This document shows, piece by piece, positions 10,072 through 20,869 of a DNA stretch of 64,000 nucleotides. Made by a program: the position numbers and the translations under genes. The notes under the pieces were generated by a model that was not told where the DNA came from, searched no databases, and was given only the letters and a program-made list of their open reading frames with translations. Every line of letters begins with the position of its first letter. Within the stretch, counting starts at the first letter, position 1. The DNA is from Discostella pseudostelligera (lineage: Eukaryota; Bacillariophyta; Thalassiosirophyceae; Thalassiosirales; Thalassiosiraceae), in assembly GCA_036940085.1 (NCBI GenBank), contig JALLBK010000008.1, positions 1-64,000 on the forward strand. The letters are read 5' to 3'.

Positions 10072-13000
10072 ATGACCTCGACATTGGATGATACGGAATC
10101 CATTACCATGGGCGCCACCTTTACTGCCGCTCAAGTGGATAGGCTCCAGGGTGAGCTATTTTCACAACTCTCCCTGCGATGTCACGAACAGAACTGGGCG
10201 CAAGTTCATGCCATAGCGGAGCAGATCGCCGTGCTCAAACGCGAGCCTACACCTACTCCTACACCGGTTAATCGAGGCGGGCAAGACGAAGCATCATGTA
10301 AAGATGGTTCCGCCGCTGCTGGTGGTGGTGCTGATTCAATCATTAGAGCTGATGGCCAAGGAGTTCTAAAATCTCCCCTCGGCAGCCCCCATCCAAACAC
10401 TCTTCCCCATATGCTCTCCACATGTCTTGGCACTGCCTCCCCCCTTGCATGGACATGTCGCTACTCTGCCCCATCTTCTACTGTGAAACTTGTTTTAGAT
10501 CTGGATCTGTCAGCAGTACGGAGGTGTTTGCCTCAGCTTGGTACGCCATTGCATGAATGTGTGGGCAGACCACGACCCTTACGCAAAATGCCTCTTAAAC
10601 AAAGCTGCTGGACGGACATGATTCGTAATAGCAATACTAATACTACCCAACCACAAGCGCCAGTCACTTCACCCTCCCCGAAACTACAAAAGATTGCTAC
10701 ATCATCATCGACGACATCTTCCACTAAGAAAAAGAAGAAGCAGCGCAATAATATTCCTCGTGTATTAAAAGGCCTGCATGTGTGGCGTCGCACAGTTCGT
10801 GCACTGATCCAGGCAGATGAGATTCTCATGAAAGAAGATGCCAAGATCGCCTCCGCCACCGCAAAGGATGCGGCTGAGCATGAAGAAGATAGACGACGTG
10901 CTATCCAGACTATGATCAATGAGAATGTAACAAACATCAATACTTTCAAGGCTGTCACTGGAGATACCGACGCAATTGATAATAATATGGATGATCGTTT
11001 TAGTATCGAAATGAATACCCACACCAAATTTCAGAAGCATGTCACATTCCAGTCGCAATCATCATCCAATCAATCACCTCCACCTGAAACGCGTCGTTTT
11101 TCCATTCGAGCCACAATGGCCCAAGATGCCGATGGGAATACTCCATTGCATTTCATGATCCGAGGGGCGGCCGCGCCGGCATTGGGCGGGGTGGGATGGC
11201 AAGCGCATCATGCTGATTTAGATGACGATGAGGATGACAATGAAGAAGAGGAAGAAAATGTCGATGGTGAATCTGAAATGCAAGTGGAGAGTACAGTAGT
11301 TGGAGAAGATATTTCTGGCCAGGATCGAAGCCGTGAACGCAATGATTACTGGGGCATGAATGGCTCTCCCTGGGATGGCATTCGGTGGTGCATGGAGGCA
11401 CATCTACGTAGAGTTGAGCGACGGGGAGCACGTCGATTGAGATGGGAGAAGAAGATGGCAGCTAGCGATACAAGCAGCAGCGACGGAAAGAGGGAAATTG
11501 AACAGAGGGTGGCATCTGTTCGAATTGCAACTCCTGAGGACAATGTTAATGTTGATGTGAAAATGGTCGATGAAGAAGAGGACAATAATTACACATCAGT
11601 GGGGGGAGCATCTGATCTCAAGCAATCTGCCAAACGCAAGAGTTTGGTTTTGTTCAGTGAGAGTGAGCAGTTGCATATAAACGCCCCTGTTGCATTGGAG
11701 TCTTCCACTCAACTTGAATCCACGAGGAAAAGGGATGTCGGCAATCGGAAACGTCAAAGATCGAGGAGGAAAAAATATTTCGATGAGGATGAGCATCAGG
11801 ATTGCTGTTACGATCCACTGCTTGGAGCTGTACGCGACTTAGTCTATTCATGTCCTGAGGCTGTCGGAATACCAGATCATCGAGAATACGAAGAGACTCC
11901 CCTTATTGTTGCTCTTAAATCCAGCATTTATGTATTGATGGAACCTGATACCAACTTTCAGGTAGTGGAGAGGCTCGTAGATGCCGATGGTATTGCCGCA
12001 CCCCAACCGCCAGGGGGCATGGATGGTGAGCAAAATGGGGACGGATTTGCGAACTTTGGTGGTTTGCCTATAGGGGGTGGGAGAGACTTCCTATTCCCTG
12101 AGCTGGGTGTGTTATTTCACAATCGACCCATGAACTTATTTCACGACGACGAGGCCATGATGGCAGTGTTGAGGGGACATGGTCGTAGATCCGTACGAGG
12201 AAGTAGAAGAAGCTCTGTTGCTACCCGTTCTCCTCCTCGGGGACCTGAAAACTCGGCAATATCTGATAGCGGCGTCATTAGTACAACTCAATATCGGCAA
12301 CAAGGGAATAGTCAAGATAGGGACGAATTGGAGGGCGATCACGGTGACGATGATCACTCCACTTGTAGTAGCGTTTCGGACTATCCCATATTCGATCAAG
12401 AGAATGACCCTCGATACGATGCATTTGTTCCTGGTGCAGATGAGGATATTTTTTCCATCGGGGTTGAAACGCCAGTGTCGCGTTTGGGATTGCTTCCGCT
12501 CAGACGGCCAAGATACGATTACCAAACAGCGTTGGAGTATCGAATCTTTTGCTTAGTGAGAATTATGTTGGACGCTTACCCCCGTGCGGCGTGCTTGATG
12601 ATAAGTGATTACACACCACTTCACTCTGCGGTATTTCATGGAAGGTGTCCAGATACGATACGCATTCTCCTTGAAGCTGAAGCTAAATTTAGGAGCAGCA
12701 GCGCGATCAGTACTGCAAGTCAAGATTCTCCTGCGATGCTACCCACACCACCAAACCCAATGATGTGCCCTACTTTGCCAGGTCCAGCGCTGTTGTGTAC
12801 CAATACCCGAGGGGAGCTTCCTCTCCATTTTGCATGCATGAGCAATCAATGCGTACGAAGTATACGACTTTTGGCGGGGGCCGATCCTCGCGCTGCACTC
12901 GTGAGGGACGCCTCTGGGCGAACGCCTCTACGATGGCTGTGGATAAGGTTCGTTGACGGGCTACTAGATAGGTTTGGAGGTCGGGACACACAAGGACATA

Positions 13001-14325
13001 ACGAAGGTTCAAATCTTGCCTTTCAGGAGCAGGAAGGTAGATACACCCCAAATTTTCCCAACCCAGGACAACGAATCATGGGAATGTCTCATAGTAGAAT
13101 GATGTCTATGAACGACACATTAAACGGTCGGTGTCATGAAGGGGAAGATGTTGGATCATCCGATTCAATGTTTGTATTCGATGTTGGATACATCAGTAGA
13201 ACTCGCACCGTTGATCGCACGGTTGACTTCCTTCGAATGAGACATATCCCACCCCAGTTTGAGAATATTGAAAACGTTGCCGCCGAGCATGCAATTAATG
13301 TTTTGTTGAAGCTGAAGTATCTGCAGCAAAGGCGAACTCGCCTATTATCGTCACATGATTCAGCTCGGAGTTCTACAAGCAACGATATCTTGCCTCCGGA
13401 TGCGCCGATGTCAATAAGAGAAGAGTTTATTTTGTGTGCTTTCGAGAAGTTTACAGCCTTGATTCATGCCACCCTTATTGCTTCTGAGGCAGAGGAGAAA
13501 ACGGTTCTTTTGGACGCTGCAAGCAACCAGCGAAGCGAATCTAACGCCGATTCCTCGGATACACTGTCGAGGAAAAAGTTGTGGAATTACCTTCCCCAGA
13601 TAGATTCAAATAAACGATTTTTCTTGGTGCACGAGGCGTGCCGGTCAAGTCGAGCTTCTTGCCCAGCAGCAGTGGCGAGAATTTGCATAAAACTATTCAC
13701 TGAGCAGCTTTTTGAGCAGGACGACGACGGCCAACTCCCACTTCACAAGGTGGCATGCCGTGGTATAGGGTGGGAGCCTCCAGGGAGTGGCCATGACAAC
13801 TCAAGCTGCACATCTTTAGCGGACGAGACGCTAACCTTGCTGAAATTGGTTTTGAGTGAATCTCACGTTAAGGCTCCTGAGACATATGACAACAACAAGC
13901 AGCTACCACTGCATTGTGCAATAGACTCGCTTGTCACATCCCTGACGATGGGTAAGAAACGTCGAGCAACGTTGCATGCTGAGGCGAGAGTAGTATTGCA
14001 GAAATATCGCCACACTCATGTTGAAATAGCTACGGAATGTTTGACAGAATTGTTGCAAGCCAATGCACAGGCGTTATGGCAGAGGGATGGCAAGACTGGC
14101 CTGTATCCTTTTATGCAAGCTGCAATTCCGCATGGTACGGATACTGCTGTTGTCAAGTACACTTCTGATCTCAGTCGGCGCCCTGGTTTTGACGGTGGGT
14201 TAAGTTTCCACTCCATGGATTGTGATGTAGAGGAGGAAAATGACGACGAAGCAGAGTGCAACCACATATCTATTATTTACTTTTTGCTTCGTGAGGATCC
14301 ATCTGCCCTTAGCAGTTGTTGTTGA
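10072..14325 (+). CDS. Giant ankyrin-repeat protein, 1417 aa
   Basis: A single uninterrupted exon. Scattered ankyrin units show the TPLH core: DADGNTPLHFM near residue 350, YTPLHSAVFHGR near 846, GELPLHFACM near 914, GRTPLRWLW near 948, GQLPLHKVA near 1220 and KQLPLHCAI near 1277. They are separated by long low-complexity segments, including an acidic run near 385 and Lys/Arg-rich stretches that could be nuclear signals. No kinase, protease or membrane segment was seen. Such ankyrin proteins with long spacers are common in diatom genomes and usually have no assigned role; protein-protein interaction is all that can be inferred. I chose the ATG at 10072 because upstream codons to 9835 overlap promoter-like sequence. 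It is convergent with the PUS7 gene (148 bp). Confidence 0.75.
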   Translation: MTSTLDDTESITMGATFTAAQVDRLQGELFSQLSLRCHEQNWAQVHAIAEQIAVLKREPTPTPTPVNRGGQDEASCKDGSAAAGGGADSIIRADGQGVLKSPLGSPHPNTLPHMLSTCLGTASPLAWTCRYSAPSSTVKLVLDLDLSAVRRCLPQLGTPLHECVGRPRPLRKMPLKQSCWTDMIRNSNTNTTQPQAPVTSPSPKLQKIATSSSTTSSTKKKKKQRNNIPRVLKGLHVWRRTVRALIQADEILMKEDAKIASATAKDAAEHEEDRRRAIQTMINENVTNINTFKAVTGDTDAIDNNMDDRFSIEMNTHTKFQKHVTFQSQSSSNQSPPPETRRFSIRATMAQDADGNTPLHFMIRGAAAPALGGVGWQAHHADLDDDEDDNEEEEENVDGESEMQVESTVVGEDISGQDRSRERNDYWGMNGSPWDGIRWCMEAHLRRVERRGARRLRWEKKMAASDTSSSDGKREIEQRVASVRIATPEDNVNVDVKMVDEEEDNNYTSVGGASDLKQSAKRKSLVLFSESEQLHINAPVALESSTQLESTRKRDVGNRKRQRSRRKKYFDEDEHQDCCYDPLLGAVRDLVYSCPEAVGIPDHREYEETPLIVALKSSIYVLMEPDTNFQVVERLVDADGIAAPQPPGGMDGEQNGDGFANFGGLPIGGGRDFLFPELGVLFHNRPMNLFHDDEAMMAVLRGHGRRSVRGSRRSSVATRSPPRGPENSAISDSGVISTTQYRQQGNSQDRDELEGDHGDDDHSTCSSVSDYPIFDQENDPRYDAFVPGADEDIFSIGVETPVSRLGLLPLRRPRYDYQTALEYRIFCLVRIMLDAYPRAACLMISDYTPLHSAVFHGRCPDTIRILLEAEAKFRSSSAISTASQDSPAMLPTPPNPMMCPTLPGPALLCTNTRGELPLHFACMSNQCVRSIRLLAGADPRAALVRDASGRTPLRWLWIRFVDGLLDRFGGRDTQGHNEGSNLAFQEQEGRYTPNFPNPGQRIMGMSHSRMMSMNDTLNGRCHEGEDVGSSDSMFVFDVGYISRTRTVDRTVDFLRMRHIPPQFENIENVAAEHAINVLLKLKYLQQRRTRLLSSHDSARSSTSNDILPPDAPMSIREEFILCAFEKFTALIHATLIASEAEEKTVLLDAASNQRSESNADSSDTLSRKKLWNYLPQIDSNKRFFLVHEACRSSRASCPAAVARICIKLFTEQLFEQDDDGQLPLHKVACRGIGWEPPGSGHDNSSCTSLADETLTLLKLVLSESHVKAPETYDNNKQLPLHCAIDSLVTSLTMGKKRRATLHAEARVVLQKYRHTHVEIATECLTELLQANAQALWQRDGKTGLYPFMQAAIPHGTDTAVVKYTSDLSRRPGFDGGLSFHSMDCDVEEENDDEAECNHISIIYFLLREDPSALSSCC

Positions 14326-14473
14326 AGCAACGTGTGTGTGAAGAAGGTAACAATTGCATGGATTTGTGACGAGGTTAACAATTGCATGAATTTAGAGCGT
14401 AATGTATTCGCACAGACGCATTACATGCGATTTAGTCTAATATTCCTCTGACAAATTTTCTGGTAGCAGCATA

Positions 14474-16774
14474 TCATGTTGCCGATGTGAAATTGATATT
14501 ACGCTCGCATTTTCCGCTGACTTCCAGTTTGCTCTGATAATCACTTGATGTTGGGCGCTTGGTGAGTTCCCTTAATGCGATTGTGGCATATGATGATGGC
14601 GGCAACGAGAATCCTATTGTCATTCCAAATATTGTGCCTTCATTACCTTCTTGGTCATCCTGTGGCAATTCTTGTCCGTTGCCAATACATGTTGACTTAG
14701 CGACTACATCGATGCCATTTACTCTCATCAAGTCTGTTTGGAGAAGGGGCTGCAGTGGATTTTGATACTGCTTGACTTCAAATTCCACATCTGACGGTTT
14801 ACAAATCAGTTTACGAAAGTCTCCGCACATCGAAATTTCTCTGTCAATTGTCCCAATCCGTGCTAAGCCCTCCTTGCTGATGCCATCCCTTTTCATTAGT
14901 TCATCAAAAATATTGCCGGATGGTCCTCCAGGATATAAAATCTTAGTACCCACAAGTGGAAGTACGACGTCAGTGATACTGTACATTGAAGTCAGCAAAT
15001 CTCGCTCATCCAACACTTTAACAGTCTTGCCTTTCAATCCACTGGTGCCACCGCCTTCTACTCCTAAAGACTTATCTTCGATAAGAACTAAGTCTCCTAC
15101 ACGAATTTGTGTACTACCACCCGATTCAATTCGTTCTGTAGCCGCCAAGTTGAACAAGTAACTTTGGTATGCATGAAGGAACATTGATCGCATATTCTTC
15201 GAGATAGAACCAAAGGCGCGTTTATAATCCCTTGGCTTTTGTGCGAGACTGGACACAATGCTCTTCTCGCAGTTCAGGAACCTTCCCAAGGCATTATGAA
15301 TAGCACGTGCGACCCTCCTCTCGGCCTCGGCTGCTTTTCCTGCATTCTCTTCTTTTGATAAATCGATAGATGCAAACCTGTTTGCCCATTGCTTCCGTGC
15401 TTCGGCGATGCGTGGATGCTCGTCGGGCTTTTCTCCCATTATGATGTCGATGGCAGCTTCGAAATCTCCTTTTAGGACAGCAATTCCAACGAGGTGGGTA
15501 TCATGATACTTGCCAAATCTTTGCATACCGAAATAATTGACAAAGCCATTTGTCTTCAGTGCTGTACCAGCAGATTTGCATATCTCCAGAACATTCTGCC
15601 TTCTGGTGTTACCACTGCCAACAGAGACCTCTCCGATGTCGACGTTTCTCAATACAACATCAAATCTATTCCCCGTCAAGGCCCCAAGTTTAACCTCCTC
15701 GGAAGAATACTCAAAATTTCCCAATTTGATCATGCTTGATCCATTCGACGTGGTGTTGCCACATCCACCTGTATTTTCCGGTATTGCATTACTTTTGATA
15801 CTGTTTACAGCTAGAAGAGTCTCCTTCTCCATGCGATAGATTGAGCAAAATTGAGTAGTAATTCCTCGCTTGTCTTTCATGCCGGCATAGTTGATACTTT
15901 TGGAAGGATTCAGCCGCGCCATTCGAACAACATCCTTGGCAGCGGTGGTGGTATCGACATTCTCCTTGTAGAGAACAAATCTCAAAAAGTCAGGACGGTC
16001 CTGTGGCCAGGGAGTACTATTACGGCCACCACCACCACCTCGTTGTCCACCTCCCCTTCCATTATGCCTATTCCTATCTCCACCATGAGAATCTGCTGGC
16101 ATATCTGACTCAAACTTTTTATGCCATATTCGTATTTTACCATCTGAGTTGTCGGCACGAGCTACTGAGTTGAAGGCCGGTGATTTGATTAGCTGGTGAA
16201 TAGATCGACGATTCTCTTTGTCGGATATTGCAGGGAGAGTGTAAAACTTTACGATTTTGTCATCCTTCGATTCTGCTTCTCCGGTGCTATTTTCATGCTG
16301 TTGTAGGAACGAGATCAATTCGCGCCCGTGATTTTCATCGAGGAGCTTTACAAGTTCCTGTTCACATTTTTCCCAATCAATCGTTGGTACTACTTCAGCA
16401 GCGACTTTCCCCTTGTTGCTCGAGCAGGAATTATCGGGAGTATCATGAGTATTAGGCAAATCTGGGACTTCCAAAGCCTTTCGTTTTTTATCTGTAGATG
16501 AAGTATTATCTTCGGCCAATTCTACACTCTCAAGTCGAGCGATGTTCCCATTCAGGTCAACTAAGTGAATGGAATACAAAAAAACATTTGACGTTAGGGT
16601 ATTGTACCTACGCGAACATTTTGTGATGCATCGTTAACACACTAAGTAGGTCTTACCTTCATGAACAATAAAGTCAGAGTAACGGGCCTTGACCACTGCA
16701 GCAAAGCCGTCATGAGGCGATGCATACGCTCGAATGCCAAATCTGTGCTCGACTTCGTCGTATCTATTGGTCAT
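14474..16774 (-). CDS. PUS7: tRNA/mRNA pseudouridine synthase, PUS7/TruD family
   Basis: Two exons, 16774-16657 and 16560-14474, with a 96-nt intron, give 734 aa. The join reads RYSDFIVHE then VDLNGNIA, the usual TruD N-terminal block. Family motifs follow: NYAGMKDKRG with the catalytic Asp in KDKR, then NRFDVVLRNV, NYFGMQRFG and LHAYQSYLFN. A Gly/Arg-rich insertion sits before the catalytic block, and the TRUD insert domain follows. These enzymes convert uridine to pseudouridine at U13/U35 of tRNAs and in mRNAs. The frame continues upstream to an ATG at 16939, which would add 55 Arg/His-rich residues that might target an organelle; I prefer 16774. It is divergent from ISY1. Confidence 0.9.
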
Positions 16775-17322
16775 GGTGCAGTCGGATCGCGACCGAGCCT
16801 GGTGCTGAAGCTGTTGATGCTGCGGATGCCGCCGATGATGTCGACAGATGATTCTAAGCGCAAGTCGAGATAAAGGAAGTAAAATTTTTTTGCTGCCGCA
16901 GGTAGTGACCGATGGCATAAAAAGGCAAAGCGTCCCCAACGGCGTTAAGGTTCATGAAGTAATTGATGGCTGTGGCAGGTGGCAGGCTGTGGTGCGCTGC
17001 GGCTGCTGCGGCCGGAGGGGACGGAGTGCATCAAAATATGGCGGGAAGAAAAGATTTGGCCAAGAAATTGCGAAAATGGCGGGAAAAAGGATGCTACGTC
17101 TTGGCGGCGGCAGCGGGAAGCACCAACAACAAGGACACCAACACCAACACACCTACCATACCATATCCAAAACAAAACAATCAATACCAAAAAATAATAC
17201 CACCCGCCGCTCTATTGCCATCATAATCGTCGTCGTTCATCGTCCACTACTGTTACCTACGCCCGCAACTCCTTCCATTCCCAATCAACGTTTTCCTACA
17301 AGGCAAATAAATAAATCGAATC
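16775..17322. promoter_or_regulatory. PUS7/ISY1 bidirectional promoter
   Basis: Head-to-head spacer. GGCGGGAA occurs at 17040-17047 and 17078-17085, with a further TTTGGCC half-match between them. A longer N-terminus of PUS7 (to 16939) could occupy the left part. No additional gene is supported. Confidence 0.5.
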
Positions 17323-18336
17323 ATGGCGCGTCCCGAGGAAAAAGCTCAGGCTATGCTGAATAAATGGGTTAGAATGCGGTACGATAGTATTAGTTGACCA
17401 TTTCTTTGTGTGACGGGCAATCTCTAATCCATCTGATCTAATTCATCTCTTCAAAAATTCCATAGCGAGGAGAGTGACCCAACGTCCAAGATCAGTCGAA
17501 ACTCAGCCTATCGTCAAAAGCGACCCTTCCTCGCCTCCCACTGCGAACATCTTGCCGATGCCGAACACTTTCGTAAACAGATTATTCGTGAAATCAGCGA
17601 CGGGGTAAAGAAGATACAAAATGCCGGATTGGGTGAGCATGCGATACGTGATCTGAATGATACAATTAATAAATTGATACGAGAGAAGTATCATTGGAAT
17701 CGTAGGATATTGGAATTGTCGAAGGGGAAGAAGGATTACAATAAAGAGGAGAGAAAGGCAATGTTACTAGCTGAGAAGGATGGAGGCACGGACGGGGGAG
17801 GAGGAAGAGAGGATGGAGACATGGGGGCGGGACTGAAGGGCAGTGGCGGATATAGATATTTTGGGGCGGCCAAGGTACTTCATTGAATTTTTGACTTATG
17901 ACAAACTTATCTGACGTTGTGCCAACTCTAAACCAATTTTCTTTGCTTCCGATCAATCCTGACACAGACATTGCCGGGCGTCAAAGAGTTGTTTGCACGG
18001 CATGCGCAGAAACTAACGAAGCGAAAACGTGGAGATATCTACAAGTATATCACTCCTGATTACTACGGGTTGAGAGATGATGAGGACGGAGTATTGTTAG
18101 AGTTGGAGGGGGAGATGGCTACCGAGAATCAAAAGAAATTGAGGTTGTGTGTCGAGGAATACAAGGAAATGAAGAAGAATGCTACTACGGAGAATGATCA
18201 TGATAATGAAGAAAGCTCAATCGATATAGATGTCGGGAATGGAATTCCAGCCCACTTGGCAGTGCCTTCGCAACAGGTGATGGCGAGTGTCCTACTACAA
18301 AAGAAGAAAGCAGCATTATTGGACCGATTCGCGTAA
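17323..18336 (+). CDS. ISY1: Pre-mRNA splicing factor ISY1
   Basis: Three exons, 17323-17378, 17466-17874 and 17968-18336, with introns of 87 and 93 nt, give 277 aa. The protein starts MARPEEKAQAML and has the ISY1 hallmark blocks KRPFLASHCE, IIREISDGVKKIQNAGLGE, IRDLNDTINKLIREK and, across the last junction, YFGAAK-TLPGVKELF. These agree with the family end to end and fix the splice sites. ISY1 is a component of the Prp19-associated (NineTeen) complex active in the catalytic spliceosome. A Gly/Asp-rich insertion interrupts the middle. The first donor (GTACGA) is weaker than most in this window. It is tail-to-tail with the MgtE gene, 102 bp apart. Confidence 0.95.
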
Positions 18337-18438
18337 AGGGTGAACCAGAATTCATAATGAAATATTGGGTGGGGGTGGGTCGAATAAGTAGTAATAGGAT
18401 GCACCTTTTGAAAAGAAGTCATCGGTATCATGATAAAA

Positions 18439-19740
18439 TTAATTTTTACTAGCGTCATCATTTGAGAAAAGATTATCATCTTCCCTTGTAACTTCGTGGT
18501 TCTGAAAGACTTTGAAGCTCATAACGAAGGTACTGACGCATACCGTAATGAGCACCCCCAAGATATCCATCACTACTTGGATAGATGTGCTTGAATGTGC
18601 AGGATCGATCCCCACCCTTCTCATACCCAATGGTAATGTACTCCCAATCGCGACACTTATGGCAACAATGGCGCAAACGCTTGCCGTTACCGCAATCGTC
18701 TCCCCCGGTGGCGTTCGGAACATTGCAGCTCTGATAAATCCTGTCATACCAATCAAAATACTCAGACTGAGGGCCATTTTTGCTTCCGATCGCAAAAAAC
18801 TACTCATTGTGCGCTTATTGAGTGTTCCCACAGCCAATGAGCGGATGACGCGGACGGATGCTTGATTTCCCGCATTCCCTCCAGCACCAACGAGCATTGT
18901 AAGGAACTGGACAATTATCATGTGGTTTTGCAAAAAGCGTTCATTGTACTGAATGATAAATGAGGAGCATGATTGTAGGATGAGAAGACCTATAAGCCAC
19001 CCCGCTCTATCCTTGAGTTGTTCCATGAACGGTGGGAAGGCGCTATTTGTTGGAGAATCGGGCTGTGTTCGTCGCGAGGCATGCTTTTTGCTTTTGATCA
19101 AGTGTTTGTTGTGACTGGCGTCATCATTCTCAGGTTCTTCATCTGTTCCATCGTCATCATCATGTTGGCATGAACTACTTGCATCTTCTCTATGCACATG
19201 TGTACCGGTTAAGCGGCCAACTTCTTCATCACCTCGATCAATTGACATTGCTGTGATAGGAGAGTGCAAATCGCCAACAACTGCTATTTTTGACTTTTCA
19301 TGAGAGCGGTTGTATTTTGTATGCTTTTTCTTGAAGCCGGGCTCATCGCTTGATATTGCTACTCCATCTAATGCATTTGTAGGTGACAAGCCAATGCTGC
19401 GCCGATGGTGCAGCCCACCGCCACTGTGAATGTTGTCGTCGGTTGTGATAGAATTTGGCCTTGGCCGCTTTGTCATATGTTGCTTTGGAAGATAAAGACC
19501 ATCATCGATTGAGCACGACGACGGTGCTGACCCTGCATCGTTGCAGGCAATCTTCTCCTGCGAACTTGCATTCAACAATAATTTCTCAACTTGAGATTGA
19601 AGCTCCTCGTTTCGTTGTCGTAACCACTTCAACTCTGCTTTCATATCGACTGCTGTTGTAGCATCATGAGAATCGGGTTCGGCGGTGGGCACTGGGGGCG
19701 CTGAGCCGCCTAGTAGCCATCTGATTCCGTCGGCTGCCAT
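18439..19740 (-). CDS. MgtE/SLC41-type magnesium transporter
   Basis: Single exon, 433 aa. The first 230 residues are polar, with a short coiled coil (about 33-55) and His-rich patches. The last 180 form one MgtE membrane domain of about five helices. It contains LVGAGGNAGNQASVRVIRSLA (the family's GxGGNxGxQ motif), a GSTLPLGMRRVGIDPAHSS segment lining the pore, and DILGVLI in the last helices. Only one membrane domain is present, as in bacterial MgtE and unlike the tandem animal SLC41 proteins. No CBS domain is visible, so Mg sensing must differ from that of bacterial MgtE if it occurs. Likely role: Mg2+ transport across an internal or plasma membrane. Confidence 0.85.
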   Translation of the reverse strand: MAADGIRWLLGGSAPPVPTAEPDSHDATTAVDMKAELKWLRQRNEELQSQVEKLLLNASSQEKIACNDAGSAPSSCSIDDGLYLPKQHMTKRPRPNSITTDDNIHSGGGLHHRRSIGLSPTNALDGVAISSDEPGFKKKHTKYNRSHEKSKIAVVGDLHSPITAMSIDRGDEEVGRLTGTHVHREDASSSCQHDDDDGTDEEPENDDASHNKHLIKSKKHASRRTQPDSPTNSAFPPFMEQLKDRAGWLIGLLILQSCSSFIIQYNERFLQNHMIIVQFLTMLVGAGGNAGNQASVRVIRSLAVGTLNKRTMSSFLRSEAKMALSLSILIGMTGFIRAAMFRTPPGETIAVTASVCAIVAISVAIGSTLPLGMRRVGIDPAHSSTSIQVVMDILGVLITVCVSTFVMSFKVFQNHEVTREDDNLFSNDDASKN

Positions 19741-20045
19741 GGTGGTGCTGTGCGGCCTTCGTTCGGCTACAATAGCTTGCTAAGCGACTTCCCGCGCAAA
19801 TAAAGTGGTGGCGTCATCACAGGTGACGACGGACGGACACAGCACATCTGACGTCAGACAGACGAACAGTCCACGTGGAACTCATTTCTGACTCCACGTG
19901 GAATTCTTTGTCCTCTTTTCGCTTCGCACAAAAGGCAGCACAAAAAACAAACAAGATCCAAAATCGATCATTCCATCATAATCCTCGATCTCGATCCAAC
20001 ACTCTCCACTCCCTACGGCTACTACTACACGGGTCGGTCTCCACG
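19741..20045. promoter_or_regulatory. Bidirectional promoter with E2F, CRE and G-box elements
   Basis: Spacer between the divergent MgtE and FKBP genes. It contains TTCCCGCGC (19789-19797, a canonical E2F-type core), the 12-bp palindrome TCTGACGTCAGA around TGACGTCA (19849-19856), and two CCACGTGG palindromes (19871-19878 and 19894-19901) spaced 23 bp apart, each followed by AA. The dense array of palindromic sites marks this as a regulated promoter. Confidence 0.6.
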
Positions 20046-20869
20046 ATGTCCAAACGAGCCGCATCCGGTCTATTCCATCAGATGATACTCTCCCAATTCT
20101 TAGTTTCGTGCCTACTATTCGTCGGCGTCGCCGCCACCGATGAGGCAGGCACGGCATATTTGGAAGAGAAGTCAAAAGACCCAGAGGTCGTCACGCTCCC
20201 GAGCGGTCTCCGATACAAGGTTTTGGAGAAGGGTCAGGGTGCCTTCCACCCAAAGGTCAACAGTCCCTGTCTGTGCCACTATGCTGGAACTCTTATAGAT
20301 GGTACTGAATTTGACTCGTCCTACTCGAGAGGTAGCCCCACCACATTCGCTCCGAACCAAGTTATCAAAGGGTGAGTCAGTTCGTCATTGTATCCTCTAC
20401 CGCTGACGGCATTAGAATATCAGTCTCATATCTTCTCTTCGAATCTATGCACAATATTATGATGATTTACAGATGGACAGAAGCAATGCAGTTAATGGTT
20501 GAAGGAGATAAGTGGGAGCTCTACATTCCAAGCGATATGGCCTACGGTGACCGCGGTTCGCCTCCTAAGATTCCCGGCGATTCCGCTCTAGTATTCACAA
20601 TTGAAATGATTGAGATCCAAGGAGATAAAGTTATTGCATTGAAATGCAACCCCAATACCTTGGAAGACTGTGACGATCGAATGAAAACGTACATTTCAAA
20701 GGCAAAGACAAAATACGGCGGAGATAAAGATGAGCTCGAAGAGGAGATTGAGCGGCTGATGAAGATGAGCAATAAGGGTATGAAAGAAGATCTGAAGACC
20801 TGGATTGATATTCGAGTCTTTTTGCTTCAACAAATGCTTCTTATTAGCAATGCAAAGGAGGAGCTTTAA
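20046..20869 (+). CDS. Secreted/ER FKBP-type prolyl isomerase with C-terminal helical domain
   Basis: Two exons, 20046-20371 and 20473-20869, with a 101-nt intron, give 240 aa. The splice restores the FKBP core as VIKG-WTEAMQLM. A signal peptide (about 12-32, SQFLVSCLLFVGVAA) is followed by a Mip/FkpA-like FKBP domain (about 48-150) with YAGTLIDGTEFDSSY, IPSDMAYGDRG and FTIEMIEI. The tail (about 165-240) is a charged helical region, YISKAKTKYGGDKDELEEEIERLMKM and on, that resembles the ERp29 C-terminal helical fold of some PDI-D proteins. It ends KEEL, a possible variant ER-retention signal. Likely role: proline isomerisation and folding help in the ER. The frame is open upstream to 19875 but has no signal peptide there. 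Confidence 0.85.
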
